In this document: positions 1 through 7,415 of the stretch, one piece after another
How positions within the stretch are numbered: the first letter of the stretch is position 1
Layout of the letters: each line of letters starts with the position of its first letter
Source of the DNA: Streptomyces sp. HUAS MG91
GTDB lineage: Bacteria > Actinomycetota > Actinomycetes > Streptomycetales > Streptomycetaceae
Reading direction: 5' to 3'
Assembly (NCBI RefSeq): GCF_040529335.1
Contig: NZ_CP159534.1
Span: 4,402,001-4,466,000, forward strand
DNA length: 64,000 bases
Position numbers and translations under genes: made by a program
The notes under the pieces: model-generated
Told to the model about the DNA's origin: nothing
Seen by the model: the letters and a program-made list of their open reading frames with translations, nothing else
The model's database searches: none

Positions 1-275
1 ATGTCGGGCCGGGTGACCTGCCCGGATCCGTCCCTCGGGGCGGTGACTGGCAAGCGTGATCTGACTTCCGCAGAACCTTCAGCGGCACCTGCCGCACTTC
101 GAAGTTCAGCCTCACCGCCGCGCTGATCGCGGCGGCCGGTTGCCTCCGCTGCTCGTCTCGTACGAGCAGCGCCGAGGGGAGCCGGATCTACCGACTCCAA
201 CGGCGCGCGGCCCCGGTGCTGTAACACCGGGGCCGCTGTTCGGGCCGTTGCCACCTGCTAGGGAGAACACGACCC
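1..275. other. Left edge of window inside the AICE, no confident gene
   Basis: I see no convincing coding region here. A 41-codon ATG frame (1-126) has no visible ribosome-binding site or family signature, and the other frames are broken by stops at 57-59 and 222-224. The stretch ends in a hairpin (209-234) and an AGGGAG ribosome-binding site for the next gene, so it is most likely the tail of an upstream unit plus the leader of the operon starting at 276. Confidence 0.4.
209..234 (+). terminator. Hairpin terminator ahead of the AICE operon
   Basis: A perfect 10-bp inverted repeat (GGCCCCGGTG / CACCGGGGCC) with a 6-nt loop and no long T-tail, as is common in Streptomyces. It separates whatever lies to the left from the operon beginning at 276. 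Confidence 0.5.
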
Positions 276-539
276 ATGGACCACATCGTCACTGTTCAGG
301 AAGCTGTTACCGCGTTCGAGGACTTCATGGAGCCCACCGACGCGGATCTGGAGGCCATCGAGCGGGAGCTCCCGCTCATCAATGCCGAGATCGGCCTGCT
401 GGATGCGCAGATCATCGTCATCGACCACACGCCGACCGAGTTGGACGTCCGGCGTATCCGCCGGGCCCGCCGCCGGGTGCTTGCCGCGCACCGCGACCTG
501 GTCAACGGCACGGCCGGTCGGACGGGCGGTGTCGCGTGA
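276..539 (+). CDS. DUF6284-like small AICE protein
   Basis: An 87-residue acidic, helical protein without membrane segments or cysteines. It resembles the small proteins annotated as DUF6284 that open transfer operons of Streptomyces integrative elements; this is recalled, not searched. The ATG has a ribosome-binding site (AGGGAG) about 10 bases upstream. Its stop overlaps the GTG start of the next gene by 3 bases, so the two are translationally coupled. The function is unknown. A repeating heptad-like pattern of Leu/Ile between residues 15 and 65 suggests a helical hairpin or dimer. Confidence 0.7.
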   Translation: MDHIVTVQEAVTAFEDFMEPTDADLEAIERELPLINAEIGLLDAQIIVIDHTPTELDVRRIRRARRRVLAAHRDLVNGTAGRTGGVA

Positions 540-1012
540 TCCGGATCGTCACCAGGAAGCGGCTTGCGCTGCTGGAGGCCGGCGCGCACGCCGCGTTTGA
601 GCGAGCCCGCCGGGCCACCGACCGCGCGGAGCGAGCGGAGGCGACCACCGATGAGGTAGGCGCGCTGCTCTCGCACGCTGTGCAGGAAGCGAGCGCGGCC
701 GAGCAGCGGGTGCTGCTCGGTCAGATCGAGCTGCGGCGGCTGCGCGAGGAGCTGGCCACGGCCCGGGAGGCGGGGCGGGCGGTGTTCGTGCTGCTGCACT
801 TCGGCACCCCGGTCATGGTCTACCGCAGCCGCGCCGCCGCCTGCGCCGACACTGCTACGCACGGCGTGCGCGCCGATGCGGAGTGGGCTCCGGCGAAGCG
901 GTTCTGGGCGGATGCGGAATGGCTGCTCACGGTGTTCACGTACGACGCCGCCTCACGCGGATTCCGGGGCTGGCTGGAGTTGGTTCCTGAGCCGGTCGGG
1001 GGTGCGGCGTGA
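536..1012 (+). CDS. Hypothetical AICE protein with coiled coil
   Basis: A 158-residue protein that starts at a GTG overlapping the previous stop (GTGA) and ends overlapping the next GTG. Residues about 15-90 are rich in Ala, Glu and Arg and predict a long helical coiled coil. The C-terminal half (about 95-158) is compact and aromatic, with several Trp and Phe residues. I do not recognise a named family. A frame that opens upstream at 140 reads into it, but the GTG at 536 is favoured by the overlap arrangement that runs through the whole operon. Its place between a DUF6284-like protein and the SpdB-like protein suggests an accessory role in transfer or spread. Confidence 0.65.
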   Translation: MIRIVTRKRLALLEAGAHAAFERARRATDRAERAEATTDEVGALLSHAVQEASAAEQRVLLGQIELRRLREELATAREAGRAVFVLLHFGTPVMVYRSRAAACADTATHGVRADAEWAPAKRFWADAEWLLTVFTYDAASRGFRGWLELVPEPVGGAA

Positions 1013-2019
1013 ACGCTGTTCATGTCCGTTCAGCCGAGAAGGCGCTGAACGTCGGAACCTGGCTGATCGTGTTCGGCGCGATGCTCTACAGCGTCCTCAC
1101 GGTCACCCCGCTCATGGCCGACCACACCGCCGACCGGTGGTCGTGGACGGCTCCGATCCTGCCCCTCGTGGTGGACGCTGCCGTGGTCATCGTGGTCAAG
1201 CTCGATGACGTGCTGGCCCGCCTCGGCGGGAACGGCGGCCGGTGGCCGGTCGTGCTGCGCTGGATGACGGGCCTGATGACCCTGGCACTCAACACCGCCG
1301 ACTCCGCGCTGAAGAAAGACCTGGTCGGCATGGCTGTGCACTCAGTCGCGCCGCTGCTGCTCATCGTCACCGCAGAGACCGGACTCGCCTACCGCCGCGC
1401 CATCGCCAAGGCCGTGAGCGCGCTGGAGGCCAAGGAGAAGAGCGAGCGTGCCGAGCGGGAGCAGACGGCCCGTGAACGCGCCGAGCGGGCTCGCGCCGAT
1501 CAGCGCGAGGAGCGCGAGCACGCCGCGCAGTTGGTCCGTGAACAGCGCGACCACGAAGCACTGCTGGCCCGTGAACAGACCGAGCGCGAAGAGCGCGCCC
1601 GGCGCGAGGCGCGCGAGACCCGCGAGCGCGAGCAGGCTGCCGAGCAGGCCGCTCGTGAACGCCGTGAACGCGAGCGTGAACAGCGTGAACAAGAGGCGCT
1701 GAACCGTGAACGACAGGCGCGCGAGCGGGCCGAAACGGAACGCCGCGAGCGCGCGCTGAAGGCAGAGCGTGAACAGCGTGAGCGTCAGGAGCAGGCGGCC
1801 CGTGAACGCGCCGCACTGCTCGATCGCGGCCCGGCTGAGAGCAAGCTGCCCGAGCACGAAGCGCGCCCGATCGTGGCCGCCGCGTTCACGTCGGGGCTGC
1901 CGGTGCGGCAGGCTGCGGAGCTGTCCGGCTGGTCGGTCGGGTGGGTCACGGCCCGCTACGCCGAACACCGCGCCCCGGCCGCCGGCCGCCACGCTGATCT
2001 CGCGATCGCGGGCCAGTGA
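1009..2019 (+). CDS. DUF2637/SpdB-like membrane protein with charged repeat region
   Basis: A 336-residue protein. Residues about 15-130 contain four hydrophobic segments (around 15-35, 45-63, 83-100, 108-125), as in DUF2637/SpdB2 proteins that help plasmids spread through mycelium. Residues about 140-275 are an extreme Arg/Glu/Gln helical repeat. Residues about 285-325 resemble a helix-turn-helix (residues like QAAELSGWSVGWVTARY). The likely role is intramycelial spread at septal cross-walls, working with the FtsK-like transfer ATPase at 3042. The start is a GTG overlapping the upstream stop. The repeat part is unusual at DNA level: ten CGTGAAC heptamers lie in it using CGT-GAA codons that neighbouring genes avoid (see the separate repeat entry). 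Confidence 0.8.
   Translation: MNAVHVRSAEKALNVGTWLIVFGAMLYSVLTVTPLMADHTADRWSWTAPILPLVVDAAVVIVVKLDDVLARLGGNGGRWPVVLRWMTGLMTLALNTADSALKKDLVGMAVHSVAPLLLIVTAETGLAYRRAIAKAVSALEAKEKSERAEREQTARERAERARADQREEREHAAQLVREQRDHEALLAREQTEREERARREARETREREQAAEQAARERREREREQREQEALNRERQARERAETERRERALKAEREQRERQEQAARERAALLDRGPAESKLPEHEARPIVAAAFTSGLPVRQAAELSGWSVGWVTARYAEHRAPAAGRHADLAIAGQ
1471..1807 (+). repeat. Cluster of ten CGTGAAC heptamers, candidate transfer (clt/TRS) site
   Basis: Exact CGTGAAC copies start at 1471, 1537, 1570, 1654, 1663, 1675, 1684, 1705, 1768 and 1801, and inverted copies lie near 934 and 1884. All ten are in the same reading phase (Arg-Glu codons of the SpdB-like gene) but use CGT and GAA, while other Arg-Glu pairs in the same stretch mostly use CGC/CGG and GAG. 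In Streptomyces, TraB-type ATPases recognise clusters of short repeats at the clt locus. The assignment here is an inference. Confidence 0.45.
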
Positions 2020-2360
2020 TGGCCACCCTCCCCATCTACCGGTGGAACCTCGCGCCGGACGGGTTCGCCACCCGGCGTCAGCTCCGCGCGCTCGGTCTGC
2101 GCCCGGGCGGTCAGGATGTGGCGGCCCAGTTGGAGCGGCCCCGGCGTCGTCGGGGCCCGCTGGTCGCCTACCTCTACCGCATCGACCGGGCCAAGCCGGT
2201 CCGGCCGATGACCGGCGGACGGTGGGCGGCCCTGGACCGGGCGAACACCGCCCGCCGCACCTGCCCACAGTGCCGACGCGACGCGGGATACGTCATCCCG
2301 CCCGCCCTCGGCACGTGTGTGACCTGCGCCTTTCCCGACAACGCCCCGGAGGGTGCGTGA
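2019..2360 (+). CDS. RRQRL-motif zinc-binding AICE protein
   Basis: A 113-residue basic protein with an Arg-rich N-terminal half containing RRQLRALGLRP near residue 20, and a C-terminal zinc-finger-like pair CPQC (about residue 85) and CVTC (about 105). This combination matches the small family I recall as RRQRL motif-containing zinc-binding proteins of Streptomyces mobile elements. The ATG at 2019 overlaps the previous stop by one base; a GTG three bases earlier is also possible. The function is not established; a nucleic-acid-binding role is inferred from the basic stretch and zinc ligands. Confidence 0.7.
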   Translation: MATLPIYRWNLAPDGFATRRQLRALGLRPGGQDVAAQLERPRRRRGPLVAYLYRIDRAKPVRPMTGGRWAALDRANTARRTCPQCRRDAGYVIPPALGTCVTCAFPDNAPEGA

Positions 2361-2722
2361 TGGAACAGCTCCCCGCACAGCGTCAGTTGACCGTCGTCCA
2401 GCTCCCCGACGGCAGCCACGTCTACGCCGACCCCGCCAGCCTCCCGGCCGTGCAGCAGCCCACCGGCCCGCAGGTGGTGCACATCCACCAGGCGCCGCCG
2501 GACCGCACGGTGCAGCGCGTTGCGCTCGGCTCCGGGGTCGGGGCCGGGGCGGTCGCGGCCGGCGTCTACTTCGGCCCGCTCCTCGTGGGCGTGCTGACCG
2601 CGATCGCCGCGAACCTCGCGATGCTCGCCCTCATGGTGCTCATCGTCGGATGGGGCACGGTCACCGTGGTCCGCGCCGTGGGCAACGGCACCACGAACAA
2701 GGGCCGCCGCAAGGGCCGTTGA
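2360..2722 (+). CDS. Small membrane protein (DUF6251/SpdA-like)
   Basis: A 120-residue protein. Residues 1-50 are polar, with two short hydrophobic strands. Residues about 58-105 form two closely spaced transmembrane helices rich in Gly, Ala and Leu. The C-terminus is a short basic tail (GRRKGR). Its ATG overlaps the preceding TGA by one base, so it is the last member of the coupled set 276-2722. Similar small proteins next to SpdB in Streptomyces elements are called SpdA or DUF6251; a helper role in spreading of the element along the mycelium is inferred from context. Confidence 0.6.
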   Translation: MEQLPAQRQLTVVQLPDGSHVYADPASLPAVQQPTGPQVVHIHQAPPDRTVQRVALGSGVGAGAVAAGVYFGPLLVGVLTAIAANLAMLALMVLIVGWGTVTVVRAVGNGTTNKGRRKGR

Positions 2723-3041
2723 ACCCCACGGCCACACAACGCCCGTAGAGCGCTTGAACCCTCTCGCGTACGGGGTTTGCCTCCCGGCCCTCTGGGTGGC
2801 CCTTCAGGGGGCTGCCAGGGGGTTGCACGGCCCTGTTTTCGACCGTCCTTCGCGCGCGGGCGCGTAGGGCCCCCACCCCTCCCTACCGCTCAACTCTGCA
2901 ACTTCGCAGGTCAGATGCGGTTGCGGGGGTTCAACCGGCGTGGTTGACGCAACCAACCACGCCGACCCATGCAACTCGGTCGGGCCGGTGACGCCACGCA
3001 ACGGCGCACCGGCCCTCATCCACTTGTCTCGGAGGACTCTC
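2723..3041. other. Intergenic region upstream of the transfer gene
   Basis: A non-coding stretch of 319 bases between the small membrane protein and tra. It contains a 10-bp inverted repeat (2937-2963) and a GGAGG ribosome-binding site at 3031. An open frame starts as early as 2940 but has no ribosome-binding site there, so I treat 2940-3041 as leader. Confidence 0.5.
2937..2963. promoter_or_regulatory. Inverted repeat, candidate operator of tra
   Basis: GGCGTGGTTG and its exact complement CAACCACGCC are separated by 7 bases, about 80 bases upstream of the tra start. Transfer genes of this class are normally held off by a GntR-type repressor because unregulated expression is toxic; a dyad at this place fits such an operator. 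No repressor gene is in the window. Confidence 0.4.
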
Positions 3042-4883
3042 GTGGACTGGAAGCAAGCATGGTCGACCACCACCAACACCACCACTACGGCTCTCAATTC
3101 GGTCTCCCCGCTCTGTGCTCCGTTCGCGGTGCGCTGGGACCTGGAGGCCGACCGCCGCACCAAGCTGCGCACCCCGGAGCACCTGAAGGCGCTCATGGCC
3201 GCGCAGAAGGAGCACAACGCCGCGCGCTCCACCCTGTCCACGGCCAACAGCCAGAAGCTCACCGCGCGAGCGGCGACGAAGAACCCCTTCGCGGCCAGTC
3301 GTCGTGCCGCTCGGGTGGCGAGCAAGGCGGCTTCGCGGCATGAGCGCGACACCCGGGCCAAGCTGAAGGAAGCGCGGGTGAACTACCCGACCACGCTCAA
3401 GGCCCGTGCGATCCAGGCGCATTCGGCGCACGCCGTGCCCGGCGCGATCGCGTCCGCCCTGATGTCCACCTCGCACCTGACCATCTGGCCGGCCGCCACA
3501 TCGGCTGTGCTGATCGGCGCGAACGTCGCCGGTCTCGCGCTCGGCCGCCGCAAGCTGCGCGTCGTGGTCGATGAGTCGCTGTCCTTGGAGGAGCGGCAGC
3601 TCATAGAGCGTCTTGACCCGTCGTACTGGGTCGAGCATGCCCCCGACCGTGGCCTGTCCGGCACGGTCACCACCCCGCCCACGATGGAGGCGGGCGGCAT
3701 CCGCTGCGAGATCCGCCTGGACGGCACATGGACGGTCAAGACGCTATCCGACAAGGCTGACTCCATCCGCGCGCTGCTCGGAGCCCGCACCGCCCTGCGG
3801 ATGCGCATCACGTCGGCCTCGCGCGGCGGGTGGGCAGTGCTGACAATGGCCACCCGTTCCGCGGCTGCCGGGGTGTCCTCGCTCTGGACCCCCGACCGCA
3901 TCCCCACCGACCCGACCATGATGAGCCTGGCCCTGGACACCGAGACCGGTGACGAGGTCCTGATCCCGTTCGACGAACGGCTGCTCGTCTCCGGCGCGTC
4001 CGGCACCGGCAAGTCCTGGTCTTTCCGTCCCCTCATGGCGACCGCGCACCTGCGCGGTGACCTGCTCCTCATCGACGGCAAGGGCGAAGAGGCCAACATC
4101 TGGGAGAAGGTCTGCCGCGTCGCTGTCGAGAGCGACGAGATCACCGACACGGTCGACCAGGCACATGCGGAGATGACGTTCCGCAAGACCGACATGAAGA
4201 AGCGCGGGATCAGCGTCTGGGACGGGCGACAGCTCACCGTCGTCATCGACGAGGGACAGGTGATCCTGGCCCTGATCCAGCGCGACAAGGAGCGGCTGCA
4301 ACGGCTGATCGAGCTGTCCTCGCTCGGTCGCTCGCGCGGCGTCGTGCTGTGGTGGGCCACCCAGTACCCGCTCACCGACGGCTCCGCCCCGGGCGTGCAC
4401 AAGCTGATCGCCCCGAACCTCCTGACCCGCTTCTCTCTGCGGGTGGCGGGCACGACTCAGGCGCAGGTCGCGCTCGATGACTGCGCGCACTACGCGCCCC
4501 ACCAGATCCCCGACGGGCGCGAGTACCGGGGCCACGGCTACCTGAAGGGATACGGGCCGCGCATGCTGCGCACCTGGACCCTGGACGACGCCGGCGTTCG
4601 CGACCTGCCGAAGTCCATCTGGGCTTCCGAGCAGACCGCGACCAGCGCGGCGGCGCCCGCGCCGCTGCGGCTGGTCAAGAACGCGGCCCCGTCCGGTGCC
4701 TCGTCCAACCGCGACAAGGTGCTGGTCGCCGTGACCGTGGGCGCCCGCACGGCCAAGGAAGTAGCCGACGCGACGGGCCTGAACAAGGGCACCGTCTCCC
4801 GCGAGATCAAGACCCTCGTAGCGTCCGGCGCTCTGCTGCGCACTGCTGACGGGCGGATCCTGCCCGGCCAGCAGGCCGCCTGA
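3042..4883 (+). CDS. tra: FtsK/SpoIIIE-type conjugal transfer ATPase
   Basis: A 613-residue motor protein of the TraB/TraSA type that moves double-stranded DNA between mycelia in a single-protein conjugation system. Residues about 140-190 hold hydrophobic segments for membrane attachment. The Walker A motif GASGTGKS lies around residues 318-325, and VVIDEG (Walker B) near residue 405. The last 60 residues form a winged helix (KEVADATGLNKGTVSREIKT) like the gamma domain that reads short DNA repeats. I chose the GTG at 3042 because GGAGG lies 6 bases before it; a longer frame from 2940 lacks a signal. It stands alone between the SpdB set and a terminator hairpin at 4906. Confidence 0.88.
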   Translation: MDWKQAWSTTTNTTTTALNSVSPLCAPFAVRWDLEADRRTKLRTPEHLKALMAAQKEHNAARSTLSTANSQKLTARAATKNPFAASRRAARVASKAASRHERDTRAKLKEARVNYPTTLKARAIQAHSAHAVPGAIASALMSTSHLTIWPAATSAVLIGANVAGLALGRRKLRVVVDESLSLEERQLIERLDPSYWVEHAPDRGLSGTVTTPPTMEAGGIRCEIRLDGTWTVKTLSDKADSIRALLGARTALRMRITSASRGGWAVLTMATRSAAAGVSSLWTPDRIPTDPTMMSLALDTETGDEVLIPFDERLLVSGASGTGKSWSFRPLMATAHLRGDLLLIDGKGEEANIWEKVCRVAVESDEITDTVDQAHAEMTFRKTDMKKRGISVWDGRQLTVVIDEGQVILALIQRDKERLQRLIELSSLGRSRGVVLWWATQYPLTDGSAPGVHKLIAPNLLTRFSLRVAGTTQAQVALDDCAHYAPHQIPDGREYRGHGYLKGYGPRMLRTWTLDDAGVRDLPKSIWASEQTATSAAAPAPLRLVKNAAPSGASSNRDKVLVAVTVGARTAKEVADATGLNKGTVSREIKTLVASGALLRTADGRILPGQQAA

Positions 4884-4905
4884 CCGCTCCACCACGCACG
4901 ACAAC

Positions 4906-4939
4906 GGCGGCCCCCATCCGACCAAGAACCGGGGCCGCC
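4906..4939 (+). terminator. Hairpin terminator after tra
   Basis: A 9-bp inverted repeat (GGCGGCCCC / GGGGCCGCC) with a 16-base spacer, starting 23 bases after the tra stop. It separates tra from the modification and replication set that starts at 4982. Confidence 0.5.
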
Positions 4940-4981
4940 GCCAATCCACCTGCCCACGTAAGACCTGTGGAGGTCTCCAGC

Positions 4982-5857
4982 ATGACCCAACCCGTCACCC
5001 TCCCGCGAGCCTTAGCGCCGGGAGCTCCCACGCCAAATATCCAGTGGCCGGGGATGCGGTTCTACCTGACCACCCACAAGCGCCACTGGCTGCGCCTGAC
5101 CGATGTGCCGCTGTTCCTCAAGTCCGAGCACTTCGACCGCGCGGTGAAGTGGGACGTAGCCCAGGGCCCGTACGCGATCGACTCCGGCGGCTTCATGGAG
5201 CTCAAGGACAAGGGCGACTGGGAGCGCACCCCGCGCCAGTATGTCGACAGCCTGCGCCGCATCTGGGAACACGTCGGCCCCTACGACTGGGCCGCCCCGC
5301 AAGACTGGATGTGCGAGGACGCCATCATCAACGGCGGATGGTTCGGCGGACAGCACTTCGTCGGCACCCACCTCAGCGTCCGCGAACACCAACGCCGCAC
5401 CGTGAACAACTTCCTCGAACTGCGCTCCCTCGCACCCGAACTGCGCATCGCCCCCGTCATCCAGGGCGACACCGTTCCGGCGTACGAGGAGTGCCTGGAG
5501 ATGTACGACAAGGCCGGGGTCAATCTCCAGGCCGAACCCATCGTCGGGCTCGGTTCGGTGTGCCGGTTGCAGTCGACGAAGAAGGGCGCCGAGATCGTCA
5601 CCGCCATGGCCTCCCACGGGCTACGCCTGCACGGATTCGGCTTCAAGATCCTCGGCCTGGAACGCGTCGGCCACCTGTTGGCCTCCGCGGACTCCGCCGC
5701 CTGGAGCTCCCACGCGCGCCGCCGCCCGCCGCTGCCGGGCCACACACACAAGAACTGCGCCAACTGCATCGACTACGCCCTGAAGTGGCGCGAGCGCGTC
5801 ATGAACTCGCTCCCGCCCACGCCCGCTGCTGGTCTGGAAGGAGGAATGGCGGCATGA
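4982..5857 (+). CDS. DpdA/TGT-like 7-deazapurine base-exchange enzyme
   Basis: A 291-residue protein with the fold signature of tRNA-guanine transglycosylases. DSGGF at residues 67-71 matches the substrate-binding DxGG(F) motif. GLGSVCR near residue 188 matches the glycine loop. SADSAAWS with Asp237 lines up with the nucleophile region GVDMFD. H-x-x-x-C259-x-x-C262 resembles the zinc site. It is much nearer to the phage and island DNA-modifying DpdA branch (DUF7221) than to Tgt; DpdA enzymes swap guanine in DNA for preQ0-type bases. The ATG at 4982 has GGAGG 9 bases upstream. Codon 11 is TTA (5012-5014), implying dependence on the bldA tRNA. The stop overlaps the methyltransferase start. The deazapurine supply genes are not in the window and may come from the host. 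Confidence 0.78.
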   Translation: MTQPVTLPRALAPGAPTPNIQWPGMRFYLTTHKRHWLRLTDVPLFLKSEHFDRAVKWDVAQGPYAIDSGGFMELKDKGDWERTPRQYVDSLRRIWEHVGPYDWAAPQDWMCEDAIINGGWFGGQHFVGTHLSVREHQRRTVNNFLELRSLAPELRIAPVIQGDTVPAYEECLEMYDKAGVNLQAEPIVGLGSVCRLQSTKKGAEIVTAMASHGLRLHGFGFKILGLERVGHLLASADSAAWSSHARRRPPLPGHTHKNCANCIDYALKWRERVMNSLPPTPAAGLEGGMAA

Positions 5858-6579
5858 ACCGACCCACCGACATTCGGCGAGAATCCCAGCGGCCCCGCCT
5901 GCTGGATCTGTTCTCTTGCGCCGGCGGCGCCGCCATGGGCTACGCCCGCGCCGGCTTCACCGTCCACGGCTGCGACATCGCCGACCGGCCCAACTACCCC
6001 TTCACCTGGCACCGGGGCGACGTCCTCGAATACCTCGCCCACCTCATCACCACGGGCGAGATCCAGCGCTATGACTTCGTGCACGCCTCCCCGCCCTGTC
6101 AGGCCAAGAACACTCTGACTGTGGGCACCAACCGCTCACGCGGATGGGGCGGCACGCACCTTGACCTCGTGGCACCGCTGCGTGATCTGCTCGACCGGAC
6201 CTGCCTGCCCTACGTGATCGAGCAGCCCAACGGGCAAGCCGAGATCCGCAAGGACATCACCCTGTGCGGCGAGATGTTCGGGCTCGGCGTCATCCGGCAC
6301 CGCAACTTCGAAGCGGTCGGCTGCACCATCGACCAGCCTGCCCACGTCCCGCACCGGGGCCGGGTGCGCGGCTACCGGCACGGCAAGTTCTACGACGGCC
6401 CCTACGTCGCTGCCTACGGCAATGGCGGTGGCAAGCCCAGCGTCCCGGAGCTGCAGGCCGCGCTCGGCATCGACTGGACCGACGTGCGCGAGGAACTGAC
6501 CGAGGCCATCCCTCCCGCCTACACAGAGCACATCGGCCGCACCTTCCTCGCGGCTCGCGCACTGGAGGCGGCGGCATGA
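5854..6579 (+). CDS. Small C5-cytosine DNA methyltransferase-like protein
   Basis: A 241-residue protein with the ordered motifs of C5 methyltransferases: motif I LLDLFSCAGG near residue 17 (SAM binding), motif IV SPPCQA with catalytic Cys82, a motif VI variant IEQPNG with Glu123 in place of the usual ENV, RHRNF as a motif VIII equivalent, and a degenerate motif X near the C-terminus. It is short for the family (usually 300 or more), with little room for a target-recognition domain, as in some phage enzymes. A strong ribosome-binding site (GGAGG) precedes the ATG, which overlaps the stop of the DpdA-like gene. A tight pair with that gene suggests joint modification of element DNA; cytosine as target is by family only. 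Confidence 0.8.
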   Translation: MNRPTDIRRESQRPRLLDLFSCAGGAAMGYARAGFTVHGCDIADRPNYPFTWHRGDVLEYLAHLITTGEIQRYDFVHASPPCQAKNTLTVGTNRSRGWGGTHLDLVAPLRDLLDRTCLPYVIEQPNGQAEIRKDITLCGEMFGLGVIRHRNFEAVGCTIDQPAHVPHRGRVRGYRHGKFYDGPYVAAYGNGGGKPSVPELQAALGIDWTDVREELTEAIPPAYTEHIGRTFLAARALEAAA

Positions 6580-7415
6580 GCGAGTACCTGCGCACCGCAC
6601 TCGACCTGGCTGCCTCGGAGATCCCGGTGCTGCCGCTGCGGCGGGGCAAGGTCCCGTTCGGCAACTGCCGCACCTGCGCCGACAACGCGTGCGGCGGCCG
6701 GCCGAACATGAAGACCCCCGGACCGTGCACCTGCCCCGACCCCTGCCACGCGTGGGCCGCCGCGACCACCGACCCGCACGTCATCAACTCCGCCCCCTGG
6801 CGGCGCGCCTGGCAGCACGCGAGCACGGTGGCCTACCACCCGGGCGGTGCCGGCCTGACCGTCGTGGACCTGGACAACGCGGACGCGATCGTGTGGGCCC
6901 GCGAGCATCTGCCCGCCACCCGGACCGTGCCCACCACCCGCGGCGAGCACTGGCTCTACCTGGGGGCGACGCCGTCCGCCAACGGAGTGCGGCCCGGCGT
7001 GGACGTCAAGTCGACGATGTCCTACGCCCGGTGGCTCGGTGTCGGCACCGGCGCCATGACCGCACTGCCGGACGTCGTGCGCTCGCTCGTGGTGAGCAAG
7101 TCCGCACCGGCCCGGTCCTCGGCGCGGCCGCTGACGGTGTCCCTGCCGGGCGACGGCGGGCAGTGCCCGCACCGCACGCCCGTCTTCCTGGAACGCGGTA
7201 TCGCGATGGCCGAGCAGCGCATCACCGAGGCCACGAGCGGCGTGCACAACGCCGTGTACCGGGTCTTCATGGCGGTGCTGTCCAAGCACGGCCGGTGCGG
7301 CTGCCTCAGCGACGCTCACGTTGCCCGGTTGTTCGCTGCGGCGCAGGCCAAGGGCGAGAGCGCGCGGCACTGCGCCACCGCCTGGACCAATGCCCGCATC
7401 ACGTTGGGAGTGTGA
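6576..7415 (+). CDS. Bifunctional DNA primase/polymerase (Prim-Pol)
   Basis: A 279-residue archaeo-eukaryotic-type primase-polymerase that would start replication of the excised element. VVDLDN near residue 95 supplies the metal-binding DxD. RGEHWLYL near residue 123 is the family His motif, and GVDVKS near residue 142 contains the third acidic residue. The N-terminal 60 residues carry a cysteine cluster (CRTC, CGG, CTC, PC), perhaps a zinc site. The C-terminal 70 residues are helical. The ATG overlaps the methyltransferase stop and the gene is coupled to the helicase-like gene that follows. In pSAM2-type elements a Prim-Pol accompanies a rolling-circle RepSA; no RepSA is seen here. Confidence 0.8.
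   Translation: MSEYLRTALDLAASEIPVLPLRRGKVPFGNCRTCADNACGGRPNMKTPGPCTCPDPCHAWAAATTDPHVINSAPWRRAWQHASTVAYHPGGAGLTVVDLDNADAIVWAREHLPATRTVPTTRGEHWLYLGATPSANGVRPGVDVKSTMSYARWLGVGTGAMTALPDVVRSLVVSKSAPARSSARPLTVSLPGDGGQCPHRTPVFLERGIAMAEQRITEATSGVHNAVYRVFMAVLSKHGRCGCLSDAHVARLFAAAQAKGESARHCATAWTNARITLGV

Noticed and set aside
1..126. Possible small gene of 41 codons at the left edge
   Set aside because: No signal for translation and no recognisable family; kept only as part of the edge region.
2940..3041. Upstream GTG for the transfer ATPase
   Set aside because: No ribosome-binding site, and it lies within the inverted repeat; the GTG at 3042 is preceded by GGAGG.
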